Assembly (NCBI GenBank): GCA_002427735.1
Contig: DIYP01000018.1
Span: 62,001 to 126,000, forward strand
Origin: Flavobacteriales bacterium UBA6051
Lineage (GTDB): Bacteria > Bacteroidota > Bacteroidia > Flavobacteriales_D > Crocinitomicaceae
Reading direction: 5' to 3'
Length of the DNA: 64,000 nucleotides
Part shown: in pieces, positions 8,497 through 18,119 of the stretch
How positions within the stretch are numbered: position 1 is the stretch's first letter
Layout: each line of letters starts with the position of its first letter
The notes under the pieces: model-generated
Seen by the model: only the letters and a program-made list of their open reading frames with translations
Database searches by the model: none
Told to the model about the DNA's origin: nothing
Position numbers and translations under genes: made by a program

Positions 8497-9728
8497 TGCT
8501 CGAGCAACTCGTTAAAAACCTGGAGAATCAGATTCAGCTTAAAAATTTTAAGCTCAATTCTTTATTGGAAATAACGAATGCAATCAATACCAATCAAGAT
8601 GTTGAATCGATGACGCGCCTGTTTGAGTTCATCGTTCGAGAGCAATTGGGGTACGATAAGTTTGTGCTTTTCAACAAGCAAGACGAATGGAACTGTTTAG
8701 TGCGCGTCGGATATAAAGGGAAGCTCAAAGAATTTAATATTCAGCGAGAGTTGGGAAGGTTCAAGGACATCACCATGATTGAATCCTCACACTCTGCTTT
8801 GCTGAATGAATTTGATGTAATTGTTCCAGTTTTTCATGAGGATCGCCCTTTAGCATATTTATTGGTGAAGGGGGTAGAGTATGATGGGAAGCACTTGAAC
8901 AACGCACTCAACTACATGAGTTTTATTCAAACGCTGACCAATATAATCGTAGTGGCCATCGAGAATAAACGAATGGCGAAAGTGAATGTTCATCAAGAAA
9001 GATATAGAAGGGACTTAGAAGTTGCATCAGAGATGCAGAAGCTGTTGTTTCCTTCCAATCTTCCAACGAATAAAATGATGGACGTGTCTGCGAAGTATAC
9101 ACCGCGCCATGAGGTTGGAGGTGATTATTATGACTTCTTCGCCTTGAATGACAAGGAGTACATTATGTGTATTGCTGATGTTTCCGGTAAAGGAATATCA
9201 GCAGCCATGCTGATGGCTAATTTTCAGGCAACGTTGAGAACATTATTCGAGTATCGAAAGTTCAATATGGAAACACTCATCAGCGAGTTGAATAAACAAG
9301 TGGTGAGCAATGCAAAAGGTGAGAAATTCATTACTTTTTTTATTGGACATTATCATCTACAAACGAGGAATCTAACTTACGTTAATGCGGGGCACAATCA
9401 TCCATTTATTACTGATGGTAGTTCTATTGAAGAATTGGATCAAGGATGCATTGGTTTGGGGATGCTGGATGAACTTCCTTTTCTAAATATTGGGGTAAAA
9501 TTCATACGTCCAAAGACGACTTTGGTCTTGTACACTGATGGTGTTGTGGAGTTAGAGAATTCGAGAGAAGAATTCTTTGGAACAGAACGTCTTGTTAAAC
9601 TAGTTCATAGTTACTATCCATTGAATATGGATGACATGAACAGTCTCATTTTCTCAAAGCTCGACGAGTGGAAAGGGGATTTAGATTTAGTCGATGATAC
9701 GGCAATTTTTAGTTGCCGATTCTTTTAA
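8496..9728 (+). CDS. SpoIIE/RsbU-type PP2C serine phosphatase with GAF-like sensor
   Basis: This is a 410-residue protein phosphatase of the SpoIIE class, which typically dephosphorylates anti-sigma-factor antagonists. An N-terminal coiled coil and GAF-like sensory region cover about residues 1-165. A linker with the EMQKLLFPSNLP motif typical of RsbU-like proteins follows. The phosphatase domain (about 205-410) shows the metal-binding Asp residues in VGGDYYDFF, in ADVSGKGISAAM and in LYTDGVVE. There is no membrane segment. No anti-sigma kinase or STAS-domain partner is adjacent, so its target is elsewhere. It is translationally coupled to the LpxD-like gene, which makes envelope-related signalling possible but unproven. 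Confidence 0.88.
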   Translation: MLEQLVKNLENQIQLKNFKLNSLLEITNAINTNQDVESMTRLFEFIVREQLGYDKFVLFNKQDEWNCLVRVGYKGKLKEFNIQRELGRFKDITMIESSHSALLNEFDVIVPVFHEDRPLAYLLVKGVEYDGKHLNNALNYMSFIQTLTNIIVVAIENKRMAKVNVHQERYRRDLEVASEMQKLLFPSNLPTNKMMDVSAKYTPRHEVGGDYYDFFALNDKEYIMCIADVSGKGISAAMLMANFQATLRTLFEYRKFNMETLISELNKQVVSNAKGEKFITFFIGHYHLQTRNLTYVNAGHNHPFITDGSSIEELDQGCIGLGMLDELPFLNIGVKFIRPKTTLVLYTDGVVELENSREEFFGTERLVKLVHSYYPLNMDDMNSLIFSKLDEWKGDLDLVDDTAIFSCRFF

Positions 9729-9736
9729 AAACGTTC

Positions 9737-10450
9737 TCATTTAAGAGTCGCATCAATCTCTTCGACAATCTTGGATTGATTGTTTTTTAAAGCAAGTGAT
9801 TTGAATTCGCCAGTCAAGTATTTACGCCATTTTTCTTTTTCCTCTTCAAAATCATCTGAAATGTAATACTCTGCCGAAGCAGTTCCGAGAAGCTCTCTGG
9901 CAATATTGTTTCCAGCGGCAAAGTCTTTTATCGCGTAATAGTTTTTAATTAAGCGATCACCAAACTCATCGGATCCATGAAAACTGACAAAATCATCCAG
10001 AGCAGTTCGTGCAGCTTCAGTTTCGCCGCCTTCTACATGCCTTTCGATTTGGTTGAATTTATTTTCGATTTCAATGGCACGTTCTTCCTTTCTGATTTCC
10101 CAACTAATTCTTCGCCATTCACTGTGCACAAATTCAACATCAGGACAATTTGCCTTCATGGCCGCAGTAATTTCCTTTTCCGGAACACGACGATTTTCTT
10201 CTTTTGTCAGAACAACAGTGTTACGCGCGCAGCGTTTGGTAGTTCTGAAAAGGACTTCCATTGAATCAATGTTCGATCGAATTAAATTTTTACTGCCGCT
10301 GTTCAAAATAGCCACATATGTTTTGTAGTCCATATTTTCTGCGCACTTACAAAAGCCGAGTGCGACTTTTTCAGCCGGAGTTTGGGCACTAACAAAAGAA
10401 TGCGAGAGCCATAAGATGGAAAACAATAATGTGTATTTAAAAGGATGCAT
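9737..10450 (-). CDS. Hypothetical secreted protein downstream of the C25 gene
   Basis: This is a 237-residue protein I do not recognise. It begins with a clear signal peptide (residues 1 to about 22, ending SFVSAQ). The mature part is helical and charged and has four Cys residues, in GFCKCA, KRCAR and KANCPD. No lipobox is present, so a soluble periplasmic or exported protein is expected. It lies 11 bases downstream of the large C25 peptidase gene on the same strand and is probably its operon partner. It may be an accessory factor of that system, which is inference from position only. Confidence 0.65.
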   Translation of the reverse strand: MHPFKYTLLFSILWLSHSFVSAQTPAEKVALGFCKCAENMDYKTYVAILNSGSKNLIRSNIDSMEVLFRTTKRCARNTVVLTKEENRRVPEKEITAAMKANCPDVEFVHSEWRRISWEIRKEERAIEIENKFNQIERHVEGGETEAARTALDDFVSFHGSDEFGDRLIKNYYAIKDFAAGNNIARELLGTASAEYYISDDFEEEKEKWRKYLTGEFKSLALKNNQSKIVEEIDATLK

Positions 10451-10461
10451 GAGCGTTAATT

Positions 10462-13400
10462 TTAACGCAAGATATACATCTTTCCGAAATCTCTTTCAAA
10501 ATGAGTGTCTGCTCCGGATGCGCGATGCTTAATATCCTCTCCATTGATCTTGGCTTTCACCCTATAGAGATAAACACCGTTTGCAAGCGGGGCGCCAAAT
10601 TCATCTGTTCCGTCCCATGCATATTCCGTAATGTTTCGTCCAATTTGAATAGGGCCAAGCTCATCTTCTGTAATTTCTCGGACTACTCGTCCTGACACAG
10701 TCATGATTTGAATAATAATATCATCAGGAGCCTCAGATCCAGTTAATGTGAAAACGAAACGAGTACTAGTGCTGAATGGATTCGGGTAATTCATCATTTT
10801 TGTAATCGTCGATTCATGAATGATTTCGAAATTCACTCGGTACTCAATATCTCCAGAGAGATTACCACTTCTATCCGCCCCTTGAACGAGCAATTGATAT
10901 TCACCGTCCATTACGAACTCGGCTGGCCATATGATTTTGAAACGACGGTTTTGAGAATTGGCGGGAATCCATTGCATAACGGTACTTCCAGTTCCGTCTA
11001 CAAACGGTATTTTATGCAATACTCCTAGTGGGTCTGTAATGTAAACGCCAAAGAGTGTTGTATCTGATACGTCGTCCATGATCAAGAATTGGTTATCGTC
11101 TTTAAGAGTGATGAGTATTTCACTATTCGGGTCGACAATATCTCCGTTCAAAATGTGATTGCCGTTAAATGTGACGTCCAGAATAGGATTGATACTGTCC
11201 TCAATCACATAAAACGGAATCTGTAGTAAATTATTAAAATGTTCTTGTTCTGGTTGATCGGTTATGAAAAGACTGCCATTGATGTAAGGATTCACCTCCA
11301 TCCATAAAGAGTTAACTCCAACGTGTCCGGCGGTAGGCACACTAATGGTATCGCGTAACGTTTCACCGACAAGCAGTGAATCCTGACGTTCATAAGGAAT
11401 TGGATAGATCAAGTTATTATCATCTTCAATCCAGTAACTGATGAGGAGTGAATCCATATCAACTGTGAAAATATTCTTGACGTCTACTGCAAACTGAATA
11501 TTCTCGCCTTCACTTACAGTACTGTTATTTGTTGCTGACCACGTATAGGCAGTAGACCCATCGATGGCAGCTTCTGGCAGTGGTGCGAAAAGCACGTGCC
11601 AACGATCAATTTGAGCAGGAGTGAACGAAGTTGTATCAACATAATAGGCGCTCAAATTAATATAAGGTGATTGAGACGCATCTACTAGATTGTTCAAATC
11701 GAGAATCGAATCATTCAGCGTGAAAGCAGTATCAATACTGAACTGCCAATTCCCTGAAATATCATAAGCATTAATGGTGAGCACAGTGGAGTCATTCGAA
11801 GAAACCTCCATAGGATCTTGTTTCCAATAAACATTGCCCCACTGAGAAGTTGGACCAATCAGAGGAGTAGATTCAACTCCAATGTTGTCATATCCTTCAA
11901 GCGTGGCTTGTAATACAAAATCATCAGTGGCATCTTGTGAGCAATATTCAACTACACTGTTTGGATCGCCTTTCTTACAAAAGAATGCGAAAGGTAAATT
12001 TGGACGTCCAACAAAGATGCTGTCTGATCCTAGATTTTGGAAAGTTGTATACATCGCTGGATCTATGGCGTCCCATTGATCATATGATGTTTGAATAGGA
12101 GTGTAAACAAGGATGAAATGTCCGTCTGGAACAATATTATTCACAAGGTTTTGAAAGTTTGCAAGGCTTACAGCATTGTTTTGACGATAGACAAAGTAGT
12201 TTTCTACTCTGCTTCGACAGCCTCCATTATCATTGACATTGCCAAAATTATTTCCTGGGTTTTGACCATTAAAACGAGTTCCCCAAGGTTGATGAGTTAT
12301 CGGGTCAATGATGGCCACGTATAGCGAAGGTGAAAAAGAACAGAGATCATATTCCATCTGATTGCTATTGATGAAATACGCGTTGTAATCGGAATTAGCT
12401 GTGCCGTTGCGAACGTCACAAGTCAATGTCTTATCGTCCTGAGAGAATTCTTTTAAACGGCTAGGACGATTATAATCGAGTCCACTAAAGCTATTCTTTT
12501 TAAACTGAAAGAAGTGATCTTGTCCCCATCCTTCTCTGTTAGCGATATATTGAAAAGAACTTTCTCTCCAGTTCGTATCCCCGTCAATCGATACGCGCCA
12601 GAAGTAAACAACACTATCTTCACATATCAGTGTGCCATTGCTGCTCGGGTTGGAGGTTAATATCCATTCTGATGGATTCACTTCTTTAACGCCGCCATTT
12701 CCAGAGACCAAAGCATAACGATGTGCAGGACTCGGAGCGCCAACAAAATCTATTGTATCTAGTTCGAATCGGTAAGTATTGAAATCTGCAATAGGATTAT
12801 TAGTCGATGCTTTTACCGTAACGCTGTCATTGGGAACAACGGCAAACTCGTAAGGCACAACAGGGATAATTCCATCAACATCAATGAATAGTGTTTTGAC
12901 AATTTGATTGTTTCCTACTTCATCATACTGTTCGTCTATTTCTGTAGGTAAATCAACGGAGATATTGAATGTATTGAGTCCAAGCCCAATATTGGACTGC
13001 ATTGGCATACTTACAACATATTCAGTTGTATAATGTAAGTTCGGTAGTTTAAAGAGATAAATAGAATCGCTACTTGTTCCGGGGAAATTGCGTACTACTT
13101 CCAATGTAAATGTGTCCACTACCGAGCGTCCTAGATTCTTAAGGTTGACATGCATGTAGATGCTGTCCATAGTCAAGTCAAGGTTTTCGGGAGTAAACCA
13201 AACATTTTCTTCTAGAAGCTCTATCTCCGGTTTGTTATGATGATTGAGGCGAATCATTGGATCGCCGTTTAAAACCATTTGAGTACATGTCGTTTCGTAA
13301 TAAATTTCACTAGCTGACCCAGGAACAATTTGAGGCTCAAGAGACTCTATATTAAGTTTCATCTGTTCAGCAATTGGTTCTCCATATGCACGATAAGCAA

Positions 13401-15666
13401 AGTGACGGTAAAGACTTTTTGAGTACCAGTCCAATTGTCCCGCATAACCAATGTATGTTGATGCGATATAACCTATTGCTCCCGCATTAGGAATTTGCAC
13501 GAAATCTTCTGACTTAGAATTCTCCATTTGGAAAATATTACCATTGTAGCAGGAGTTTACAAGCATTAAAGGATATTTTCCCGAATTGTTCCAGTTGGCG
13601 GGTTCATCAAGATTGATTTCAAATCCACTATTGGTCGATGAGGCATGTCCAAAATAGTTCAATAAACTCACTCCTTGTTGGATTCGATCGGTTACGCTGC
13701 TCAAAATAGTAGGGTCCAGCGGGTCACTCGTGGATTTATAAATCCGCATAACGTTGGCTCCAAATAGACTATCTTCAATCGTATTAGCCATGTCATCCAT
13801 GAATCCTTTGAACCATTGCTGTTCAAGACTATTTGAACCTCCTGAAAAATGGATTATTTGCTTTTGCCAGTCCTTATTTGGAGTGTTGTACACATCCATT
13901 GAATCTTGTTCGGCTTCATAGTCAATAACTTTATCTAAATACGATTGAAGCTCTCCCTCGCTTCGCGCAGAAATCCTACCTGTAGCCATTAAAGGGGACC
14001 ATTTTCCACCTTGTAGATTGGATGTTATACAAACGTCACTTGAAGGCTGTCCAAAAGAGGGGATAAGCGATTCCTGAAAATAAAGATTGTTCTTTCGAGT
14101 TCCTTGATCCGCACCTATGGTTGCTTCTTTAAGTCCTTTACCCATTAAAAATAACCCAACCGGCTTGATGGATGCCTGATCATGGATAAAATGAGCAAAG
14201 CGTCGTATTCCGCTAATGTGCTTTTCAATACCTCCACCGAATTGTTGGTAGAGTTCATTGATGTTGGCATCGATTACATTGTAATTCCCACCAGCTGATG
14301 ATTGTCGATAATTGATATACGCGTTCGACGCATTCTGCAGTGAAGGATGGTATACCATCAGGAGTGCTTCCTCAGCGCTCATCGAAGAGAAATCAGTAAA
14401 GTCTCCAGTTCCATTCACTGCAATCAACGTATCTACAGCTTGAATCGTAGAACTTTCCTGATAAACTATTTCCTGATTTTCACCGTTGTTGGAATTGGTA
14501 ACGACTGTAGTGTAGACTCCACCGTTTGGAGATATCGTAAGCATTTTAGGTGTATCACCATGTGCTAAGACGATAGGATCTGTGAAATTTAAATTTGAGA
14601 GATCGAGTCGTACTTTACTGTCGGTTGCACTATTCGCGACTGAGAAGAACGCTCGTGATTCACCAGAGAAAGTCGGAATTCTCGGATATAAAAAGGACCA
14701 ATGCGAGATAGACTGGTAATCTGTTGGGACAGGAATGTCGCCAACAATATCAATGTATAAACCAATACCGCCACTTGCAGGTGCAATACTATTTGGAATT
14801 GTAGCATTCAAAGAAATTCCTTGATAACCTGCCCAAAGTGAGTCAATGAACGTATAATTAGACGCGCCCATTCGCCATATCACATGATGATCTGGGGCAC
14901 TTCCATTTGATGCATCGGAAACACCGACCTGCATTCCATTAAACGTAATATCAGGAGCTCCAGGACCCTGGTATATCTGTGGTAGTTCCACTGATGCTGC
15001 ATTCCAGGTGTAGCCAGAGGCGCCTTCAACTTTTCCACTTGACCAACCTTCTCCATTTGTGAAAAAAGAACTGGAACTGTAGGAAAGTCTTTTTCCCTCT
15101 TGATATTCAAATGTGTTCGATTGCCACCTTTTCGAAAAGATGTAGTCTGCCGGAGTAAATAATGTGTAGTCTGAATTATCTTCTACAACGTACCGAAGAT
15201 TATTAGTCGAAGAGTTCCATGTGAAAAAGTACTCTAACGTATCGTTGTAGACACTGTAGTAGGGATTTCCCATGGCGGATGGATCTTCGTAAAGTGTAGA
15301 ATCGAGCCATCCATCATTGCGTTCGGTGTAAAAGAGAATGTAATCTCCGGGATCAAGCATGGAGTCACCGCCATCTTCAATATGCAAAGGGATTTCTTTC
15401 TCGCGGCCAAAAATCTGAATATTTTCGGTTGAAAATGAATTGATAGGAATGCCTGACGAGACTAAAGTGGTATAGTCCAGGCGATAAATACCTGTTTCAA
15501 CACCACTCAAATTACTGAAGTATGTTGGCAGAGTAGTGGGGTAAACCTTGAATGAATAATACTTTTGACTGTAATCAATCCATTCGTTGCCGTAGGTTTG
15601 TGATTGACCAAAATATGCGACAATAAGGCATACAATTAATATACTATGTCGCAGCGTAAGGGTCAT
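10462..15666 (-). CDS. Large C25 (gingipain-type) cysteine peptidase, PorU-like
   Basis: This is a 1734-residue exported protein with a peptidase C25 domain, resembling the T9SS sortase PorU but much longer than the usual 1100-1300 residues. It probably corresponds to the variant sometimes labelled PorU2. A signal peptide ends near SQT at residue 24. The C25 domain covers about 440-790. The catalytic pair is intact, with His674 in YFGHAS and Cys706 in NSCYNG, spaced 32 residues apart much as in gingipains. CARDB-like beta domains lie at about 820-905 and 1380-1470, and an ILEI-like segment is possible at about 1110-1260. The C-terminus (about 1625-1734) is a FlgD-like Ig domain with YPNPFS and DGTDEFGAPLANGVYLYRV. 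The start overlaps the PorV-like gene by four bases. Confidence 0.85.
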   Translation of the reverse strand: MTLTLRHSILIVCLIVAYFGQSQTYGNEWIDYSQKYYSFKVYPTTLPTYFSNLSGVETGIYRLDYTTLVSSGIPINSFSTENIQIFGREKEIPLHIEDGGDSMLDPGDYILFYTERNDGWLDSTLYEDPSAMGNPYYSVYNDTLEYFFTWNSSTNNLRYVVEDNSDYTLFTPADYIFSKRWQSNTFEYQEGKRLSYSSSSFFTNGEGWSSGKVEGASGYTWNAASVELPQIYQGPGAPDITFNGMQVGVSDASNGSAPDHHVIWRMGASNYTFIDSLWAGYQGISLNATIPNSIAPASGGIGLYIDIVGDIPVPTDYQSISHWSFLYPRIPTFSGESRAFFSVANSATDSKVRLDLSNLNFTDPIVLAHGDTPKMLTISPNGGVYTTVVTNSNNGENQEIVYQESSTIQAVDTLIAVNGTGDFTDFSSMSAEEALLMVYHPSLQNASNAYINYRQSSAGGNYNVIDANINELYQQFGGGIEKHISGIRRFAHFIHDQASIKPVGLFLMGKGLKEATIGADQGTRKNNLYFQESLIPSFGQPSSDVCITSNLQGGKWSPLMATGRISARSEGELQSYLDKVIDYEAEQDSMDVYNTPNKDWQKQIIHFSGGSNSLEQQWFKGFMDDMANTIEDSLFGANVMRIYKSTSDPLDPTILSSVTDRIQQGVSLLNYFGHASSTNSGFEINLDEPANWNNSGKYPLMLVNSCYNGNIFQMENSKSEDFVQIPNAGAIGYIASTYIGYAGQLDWYSKSLYRHFAYRAYGEPIAEQMKLNIESLEPQIVPGSASEIYYETTCTQMVLNGDPMIRLNHHNKPEIELLEENVWFTPENLDLTMDSIYMHVNLKNLGRSVVDTFTLEVVRNFPGTSSDSIYLFKLPNLHYTTEYVVSMPMQSNIGLGLNTFNISVDLPTEIDEQYDEVGNNQIVKTLFIDVDGIIPVVPYEFAVVPNDSVTVKASTNNPIADFNTYRFELDTIDFVGAPSPAHRYALVSGNGGVKEVNPSEWILTSNPSSNGTLICEDSVVYFWRVSIDGDTNWRESSFQYIANREGWGQDHFFQFKKNSFSGLDYNRPSRLKEFSQDDKTLTCDVRNGTANSDYNAYFINSNQMEYDLCSFSPSLYVAIIDPITHQPWGTRFNGQNPGNNFGNVNDNGGCRSRVENYFVYRQNNAVSLANFQNLVNNIVPDGHFILVYTPIQTSYDQWDAIDPAMYTTFQNLGSDSIFVGRPNLPFAFFCKKGDPNSVVEYCSQDATDDFVLQATLEGYDNIGVESTPLIGPTSQWGNVYWKQDPMEVSSNDSTVLTINAYDISGNWQFSIDTAFTLNDSILDLNNLVDASQSPYINLSAYYVDTTSFTPAQIDRWHVLFAPLPEAAIDGSTAYTWSATNNSTVSEGENIQFAVDVKNIFTVDMDSLLISYWIEDDNNLIYPIPYERQDSLLVGETLRDTISVPTAGHVGVNSLWMEVNPYINGSLFITDQPEQEHFNNLLQIPFYVIEDSINPILDVTFNGNHILNGDIVDPNSEILITLKDDNQFLIMDDVSDTTLFGVYITDPLGVLHKIPFVDGTGSTVMQWIPANSQNRRFKIIWPAEFVMDGEYQLLVQGADRSGNLSGDIEYRVNFEIIHESTITKMMNYPNPFSTSTRFVFTLTGSEAPDDIIIQIMTVSGRVVREITEDELGPIQIGRNITEYAWDGTDEFGAPLANGVYLYRVKAKINGEDIKHRASGADTHFERDFGKMYILR

Positions 15667-16811
15667 TCTTTATTACCTTTCGGTTTGTTCAGTTTGAGTC
15701 GAAGTGAAATGACGTGCGAGTACAGTGCGACGGAAGCATCTCCGATATCTGTAAATGCATAGTCCAGGTAAAAACTTTTGAAATTCAGTCCAATACCTAC
15801 GTTCGGTTGAATGTTAAACGATTGACTATCATCAAAGTTCTTAACGTACTGCATGTTAGAAATCCCTGCTCTCAAAGCAACAAACGTCTTAAATCCAACT
15901 TCGATACCCAGATGAGGGTCAAGTGAGAATACACCTGATCTTACGACTGTGTTGCGTCGACCGTCTGTTGTTATATCTACATCAATCTCTGCAGAAGTAT
16001 AAAATCCTTTTTTTCCAATGTCAAATTTCTTGTAACCTGCAAGGATGATTCTTGGTAGGGTGAGTTCAAGACCATTTTCAGGTAGCTCATTTCCAGTGGC
16101 CAAGAATACCTCTTGTGTTTCTTGATCCAGTGTAAACACCCATGCATTGAACGTTGATGTTACATCTCTTGCCATGAGTCCAAACTTCCATTTATTTTTG
16201 GTGTGGTATTGTAATCCTGCATCCAGTCCAAATCCCCATGACCGTGCAAAGTCTCCTACTTTTCGATGAATTACCTTAAAGCTTCCACCAAGGCTTAATC
16301 CTTCAATATCCAATTTTCTTGCGTAAGACAAAAGAAAGCCATAGTCTGCAGCTGTAAATGTTGTAATTCTGTCATAGTCAACTACACCATTGTTATCAAT
16401 CAACTGTGTTGTGTTCGGAATGTCATCGACAGCGAAACGAATTGCTGTAAACCCGAGAGTACTTTTTTCATCGAGAGAGTGAGCCAGTCCTAAATAGTCG
16501 TATTTCGCTATACCAGCGAAGTATTCAGAATGCATTAATCCGACTTCAAGCCATTTGTCAACCTGTGTTAATCCTGCGGGATTCCAATAACCAGAATTAA
16601 CGTTCCCAGTCTGGGCTACGACCGCATTTGCCAAGCCGAGGGCGTCAGCACCGAGTCCGATTGACAAAAATTCATTGGAGTATTTCGGAGCAACGGTAGA
16701 AGATGGGGATTCTGTTTCCGTTTGCCCAAAAGAAATATTGATCAAAAATGTTGAAACGCAGGCAGGTACAAGCCAAAAAGTCTTCATAAGAAAAGGATTT
16801 TTACGCTTCAT
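15663..16811 (-). CDS. PorV/PorQ family outer-membrane beta-barrel protein
   Basis: This is an outer-membrane barrel of the FadL-like PorV/PorQ family. In T9SS, PorV shuttles cargo from the translocon to the PorU sortase. A signal peptide ends in ISFGQ. The family hallmark FLSIGLGADALGLANAVVA lies just after it, followed by NSGYWNPAGL. The rest alternates in barrel strands and ends with a Leu-rich strand. Length (382) is in the PorV range. The frame is open from 16829; I chose the Met at 16811 (MKRKN) because it gives a basic signal-peptide N-region, but 16787 is also possible. The gene precedes and overlaps the C25 gene, which supports a dedicated secretion or attachment pair. Confidence 0.8.
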   Translation of the reverse strand: MKRKNPFLMKTFWLVPACVSTFLINISFGQTETESPSSTVAPKYSNEFLSIGLGADALGLANAVVAQTGNVNSGYWNPAGLTQVDKWLEVGLMHSEYFAGIAKYDYLGLAHSLDEKSTLGFTAIRFAVDDIPNTTQLIDNNGVVDYDRITTFTAADYGFLLSYARKLDIEGLSLGGSFKVIHRKVGDFARSWGFGLDAGLQYHTKNKWKFGLMARDVTSTFNAWVFTLDQETQEVFLATGNELPENGLELTLPRIILAGYKKFDIGKKGFYTSAEIDVDITTDGRRNTVVRSGVFSLDPHLGIEVGFKTFVALRAGISNMQYVKNFDDSQSFNIQPNVGIGLNFKSFYLDYAFTDIGDASVALYSHVISLRLKLNKPKGNKE

Positions 16812-16920
16812 AAACAGATTTTTGAGCAAAAAATTGTGTTATTTGCATCAAGTAGTTCAATTATTAGACGTAAATGTAGTAGTTATAGTTGATTCTGCTA
16901 ATAACTATTTAGCATAGCCT

Positions 16921-17703
16921 ATGTTCAGTTTACCCAATCTCCTTACTGCAGGAAATTTGTTATCCGGTATCCTTGCAATTTTGTTTGCACTGAGTGGGAA
17001 AATTGATTGGGCGCCATTTTTTATTTTTTCTGGGCTCATTTTTGATTTTTTAGATGGCTTTGCAGCGAGAATGTTGAAGAAAACCGGAGAACTGGGGAAG
17101 CAACTTGACTCGCTTGCCGATATGGTTACTTTCGGTGTGGCGCCAGGTGTTATTATGTTGGTTTTTATGGTGACCGTTTCTGAGTTAGATTCCGGTGCAA
17201 TGGAATGGGATGTAACAAAATTTCAGGGCTGGTTACTTTCTTCAAAAAGCAGTTTCAATGACTTCATTCCTTTTTCGGCATTGCTGATTCCCTTTTTTGC
17301 GCTCTTTAGATTGGCAAAGTTCAATATCGATGAACGACAAACAGACTCTTTTATTGGTCTTCCTACTCCCGCGAATACACTCTTCTTTATGGTTTTCCCA
17401 TTGATGTTGTTTGTGAACGGAGCAAGTTGGTCAAGCACCCTTCCCATCCTTTACTCCAAGTTGGTGATTGCCGGGTGTATTTTACTTTTAGGATTGCTTA
17501 TGATTTCCGAGTTGCCATTGTTTTCACTAAAGTTTAAACAGTTTGGTTTCAAGGGGAATGAAATACGCTATTCTTTTTTGTTAATAAGTTTGGGATTAAT
17601 TCTGTTTTTCAAGGTGTGGGCGTTTGCATTAATCGTATTTTTGTACCTGATTTTATCACTTGTAGAAAACACGTTTTTTAAAAAGAATAGGAATGAAGTT
17701 TAA
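16921..17703 (+). CDS. pssA: CDP-diacylglycerol-serine O-phosphatidyltransferase
   Basis: This inner-membrane enzyme condenses CDP-diacylglycerol with serine to make phosphatidylserine, the precursor of phosphatidylethanolamine. The 260-residue protein carries the CDP-alcohol phosphotransferase signature at about residues 44-68: DG, AR, then G and D(x3)D, read as LDGFAARMLKKTG and LGKQLDSLAD. About seven or eight hydrophobic helices follow the family pattern. Length fits PssA. The gene is divergent from the PorV-like gene, with 91-109 bases between them, and its last 11 bases overlap purS. Confidence 0.92.
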   Translation: MFSLPNLLTAGNLLSGILAILFALSGKIDWAPFFIFSGLIFDFLDGFAARMLKKTGELGKQLDSLADMVTFGVAPGVIMLVFMVTVSELDSGAMEWDVTKFQGWLLSSKSSFNDFIPFSALLIPFFALFRLAKFNIDERQTDSFIGLPTPANTLFFMVFPLMLFVNGASWSSTLPILYSKLVIAGCILLLGLLMISELPLFSLKFKQFGFKGNEIRYSFLLISLGLILFFKVWAFALIVFLYLILSLVENTFFKKNRNEV

Positions 17704-17947
17704 AGCAGAAATCGATGTAATGCCATTAGATGCATTGTTGGATCCACAGGGAAAAGCAGTTACAGGCAGTATGAAGAATATCGGTTTAGAAGCTATTGAT
17801 GGAGTGCGTATCGGTCGTCACGTCCGTTTGTTTGTTGAGGCAGCATCAAAGGAAGAGGCTGAACAAAAAGTAGAAGAAGCGTGTAAAAAATTATTGGCTA
17901 ACCAAATTATGGAAAGCTATACTTATACCGTAGAACCGGTAAGCTAA
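17693..17947 (+). CDS. purS: Phosphoribosylformylglycinamidine synthase subunit PurS
   Basis: PurS is the small structural subunit that bridges PurL and PurQ in the fourth step of purine synthesis. The 84-residue product has the PurS pattern: an N-terminal strand KAEIDVMPLD, the central DPQGKAV segment, GLEAIDGVRIGRHVRL, and the C-terminal strand ESYTYTVEPV. Its start lies inside the end of pssA, so expression is coupled to phospholipid synthesis. Neither purL nor purQ is adjacent. A separate PurS implies the multi-subunit form of the enzyme rather than the long single-chain PurL. Confidence 0.9.
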   Translation: MKFKAEIDVMPLDALLDPQGKAVTGSMKNIGLEAIDGVRIGRHVRLFVEAASKEEAEQKVEEACKKLLANQIMESYTYTVEPVS

Positions 17948-18119
17948 TTTCCCCGAAGATTATCATTATGGTCGCCTGTTTTAACGGGCGTGTGTTAATT
18001 CTCTGTTAAGTCAAGAGAGTTTAGCCATTTAATGTTAAATTTACTTGTACCAGAAAAATCTTTGAACATTTTTACAATTCAAACGTACATTCAGGTGTTC
18101 TAGTAATAAACAAAGAGGT

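Noticed and set aside
10462..10800. T9SS type A or B sorting domain at the end of the C25 protein
   Set aside because: The sequence matches a FlgD-like Ig repeat with a YPNPF opening but ends in DFGKMYILR after an extended basic stretch. It may act like a sorting signal, but I would not call it one.
17973..17990. Hairpin CGCCTGTT/AACGGGCG after purS
   Set aside because: The stem is short with almost no loop and has no T-run after it, so it was not called a terminator.
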